Shown one piece after another: positions 62,313 through 64,000 of a stretch of DNA of 64,000 nt. Source of the DNA: Dyadobacter sp. NIV53. Lineage in GTDB: Bacteria; Bacteroidota; Bacteroidia; Cytophagales; Spirosomataceae. How positions within the stretch are numbered: the stretch's first letter is position 1; every line of letters starts with the position of its first letter. Position numbers and translations under genes: made by a program. The stretch lies in contig NZ_CP081299.1 of assembly GCF_019711195.1 (NCBI RefSeq), positions 3,596,001 to 3,660,000 of the forward strand. Reading direction: 5' to 3'. Below the pieces are notes generated by a model, which worked only from the letters and a program-made list of their open reading frames with translations, did no database searches and was not told where the DNA came from.

Positions 62313-63275
62313 TTACATATATTTTTTAAAAACACTAACTATTCCCAACTCATCCTCAATCTGTTTAATTTCGTTAAGCAGATTGTCCATTTTTCCCTTT
62401 AACTCATCCGTCAGAATCCCAACTTCCCTTCTTGTATAAAGTGAAATCGGAAATCCGCGCTTTTGAAGACTGTATTTGGCAATGATCGGATAAGCTGAAT
62501 GAACCAAATCCATCGAATCATTGAAAAACTGCTGCACTTTTGCGACATATTCCCGGCGATCCGGATCATTGTAATGTTTACATATCCAAACCACCAGTTC
62601 CGGATATATATTTCCCTGAATACAAGAAAGTCCGGCTGCACCAGCTTCTAATGAAGAAACAGCATTGACCATGTATGCATCGTACAATCCAAATTTATAG
62701 TCACTTCCGACAGCCAAACGACGGGCGACTTCTTCCTCATCCAGGCAAGTATCTTTGTGATAAACTATTCTCCCGCTTTGTAATAACTCCCCCAAAACTC
62801 TACTGTTTATCAATCTTTTATACGGAACCGGACATTCATAAAAACCAAGTGGGATATCATTCGTCAGGTTGATCAGTTCTTTCATTTTTTCAATGAAAAC
62901 CGCATCAGATTCTTCTTGTTTTACAATAAGACTCGTGATAACAATTACAGCCTGGACTCCGGTCTCATATATACGTTTTACAAATTCCGCCTGTTCCGTA
63001 ACAGATCCGCCAAATGTTCCGGTGGCAACTACCGGAACTCTTCCTGCCACCTGATTTACAACAGCTTGTGTGATATCAATTCTTTCCTGCTCTGTCAGTT
63101 CAAACATTTCGCTGGACAAACAATTTGCAAAGAGCCCGGCAGCACCTGCTTCCAGATACAGCTCCGTTAATGATTTTAATCCATCAAAATCCACTTTTCC
63201 AGTATCAAGAAAAGGAGTGAGCATAACCGGAATAAATCCTTGTGGTAAAGAAGAGGTTTTGGAAATTTGAATCAT
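62313..63275 (-). CDS. dihydrodipicolinate synthase/N-acetylneuraminate lyase family protein
   Basis: 320 residues of a (beta/alpha)8 class I aldolase. The catalytic Schiff-base Lys is in IVYHKDTCLDEEEV (around residue 173) and the Tyr in LGFYECPVPYKRL (around residue 147); VPVVATGTFGGSV corresponds to the GxxGE-type region. DapA, NanA, and several sugar-acid aldolases share this fold; the size and the adjacent symporter gene suggest a catabolic lyase for sialic acid, a keto sugar acid or a proline derivative rather than lysine synthesis. The neighbouring sodium:solute symporter (72 bp upstream) supports an uptake-and-cleavage pair. The substrate is not readable. Confidence 0.88.
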   Translation of the reverse strand: MIQISKTSSLPQGFIPVMLTPFLDTGKVDFDGLKSLTELYLEAGAAGLFANCLSSEMFELTEQERIDITQAVVNQVAGRVPVVATGTFGGSVTEQAEFVKRIYETGVQAVIVITSLIVKQEESDAVFIEKMKELINLTNDIPLGFYECPVPYKRLINSRVLGELLQSGRIVYHKDTCLDEEEVARRLAVGSDYKFGLYDAYMVNAVSSLEAGAAGLSCIQGNIYPELVVWICKHYNDPDRREYVAKVQQFFNDSMDLVHSAYPIIAKYSLQKRGFPISLYTRREVGILTDELKGKMDNLLNEIKQIEDELGIVSVFKKYM

Positions 63276-63347
63276 GTATTTTTAATGGTTAAAAGAGCCG
63301 TTTGTGGGATCACAAAAGATGGCAACGATGGCGAATTCATAAATTGA

Positions 63348-64000
63348 TCAATGGTTATCTATCACAATATCCGGTTCAGGATTAGTTTTGCGTTTCAGCT
63401 TCGTCAGGATTAATCCTGTTAAAAAGATAGTGAGCGTTCCAACAACCATGATCATGTTCTGATGAAGCGGGTTACGTAAATAGGCGTATTCATCCGGTAG
63501 CTGTGATGAAAAAGTCATCCAGATAATGACAATAATCCCAATCAAAGTAGCCGTTAAAGCTTCTGTATTTTTGGTGTTTTTTGAAATAATACCTAAAAGA
63601 AACAATCCTAACATGCCTCCGGCAAAAATTCCGGATAACATCCACCAAACATCCAGTACACTTTTTACACCAATCATGGCAATTCCAGTCAGCATCCCTA
63701 AAAGGCCAAAACCAGTTGTAGCTATGTATAAAAGCTTCATTGACTGCTTAGCGGTAAGATCCGGTTTGATATAACGCTGATAAATGTCAACCGAAAAAAC
63801 CGTGGCTGAAGCATTCATTCCTGAACTGATCGTACTCATTGCAGCAGACATTATGGCGGCGATGATCAGCCCGAGTAAACCGGTCGGAACCTTATTTACC
63901 ATGAAATGCGGCATAACTTTATCACCATATTCGGCAGGAGTGAGGGTAGAAGCTAAATTGCTAATTGCTTCTGCTGTTCCCTGAGGCAAACGTTCGGTTG
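63348..64000 (-). CDS. sodium:solute symporter (N-terminus cut by window edge)
   Basis: The frame is open from 64000 to a stop at 63348 (about 217 residues of the C-terminal half). The SSS fold is clear: GLLGLIIAAIMSAAMSTISSGMNASATVFS contains the Na-binding SSS pattern (cited in pieces: AAIMSAAMSTISSGMNA), and LLGMLTGIAMIGVKSV, LSGIFAGGMLGLFLLG follow, with the last helices ending in LIFLTGLIL-type sequence and a basic tail. Its direction and closeness to the lyase gene suggest one operon transporting the lyase substrate. The ligand cannot be fixed from the fragment. Confidence 0.92.
   Translation of the reverse strand, partial: TERLPQGTAEAISNLASTLTPAEYGDKVMPHFMVNKVPTGLLGLIIAAIMSAAMSTISSGMNASATVFSVDIYQRYIKPDLTAKQSMKLLYIATTGFGLLGMLTGIAMIGVKSVLDVWWMLSGIFAGGMLGLFLLGIISKNTKNTEALTATLIGIIVIIWMTFSSQLPDEYAYLRNPLHQNMIMVVGTLTIFLTGLILTKLKRKTNPEPDIVIDNH

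Overview
The window looks like a core chromosomal segment of a Bacteroidota bacterium, most likely order Cytophagales and possibly a Dyadobacter-like genus; the genus is inferred from overall feel, not computed. The evidence is Bacteroidota -7 promoter boxes (TAnnTTTG), near absence of Shine-Dalgarno sequences, gliding and type IX secretion parts (GldH, PorT, two proteins with a gliding-associated C-terminal sorting domain), the exbB-exbD-exbD-tonB arrangement, BatD, YqgE/AlgH, a bifunctional RibBA and the long PurF paralogue typical of the phylum. There is no rRNA operon, no CRISPR array, no prophage and no complete insertion sequence.

Layout. 1-5.1 kb: a membrane metallophosphoesterase cut by the left edge, a small unknown, YqgE, a gamma-carbonic-anhydrase-like protein, DedA and a frameshifted ABC-F ATPase. 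5.2-10.7 kb: an FGE-like protein, a Tat-exported Gfo/Idh/MocA oxidoreductase, a frameshifted chorismate synthase and BatD. 10.75-16.76 kb: a minus-strand operon for TonB energy transduction (ExbB, two ExbD, TonB) continuing into a PstS-like lipoprotein and a large TPR protein. 17.4-24.1 kb: housekeeping genes (GatC, omega-amidase-like nitrilase, peptide deformylase, RuvX, RecJ, LptB, RecO) plus a cysteine-rich microprotein. 24.4-26.3 kb: an interrupted PurF-type amidophosphoribosyltransferase, followed by a MITE-like palindrome. 26.6-33.6 kb: unknowns, UbiE overlapping PorT, tRNA-Val, a frameshifted TonB-dependent receptor, a lysine-rich exported protein and tRNA-Phe. 33.8-38.4 kb: a membrane Fe-S/CCG oxidoreductase operon with GldH downstream. 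38.4-50.0 kb: response regulator, frameshifted AsmA-like protein, LysRS, cold-shock protein, PspC-like protein, glycosyltransferase, YbaB and two tandem type IX cargo paralogues. 50.2-58 kb: RibBA-GNAT, heptose kinase, a ChbG-type deacetylase, dihydrolipoyl dehydrogenase and RF2 with its programmed frameshift. 58-64 kb: alpha/beta hydrolase, MHS transporter, DoxX, a candidate toxin-like lipoprotein with a small overlapping partner, a DapA-family lyase and a sodium:solute symporter cut by the right edge.

Two threads run through the window. The first is the cell envelope: TonB energisation, a TonB receptor, LptB, AsmA, PorT, GldH and T9SS cargo. The second is a cluster of coding interruptions: seven genes are broken by one-base indels and/or a stop, at least five of them consistent with loss of one base from a short homopolymer. 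Several hit genes expected to be needed for growth (aroC, ruvX), so I think most are read or assembly errors rather than decay. The RF2 frameshift is different: it is the conserved autoregulatory recoding site. The best candidate for undescribed biology is the lipoprotein and partner pair near 61.3-62.3 kb, followed by the palindromic element at 26.4 kb and the cysteine-rich microprotein at 22.3 kb.
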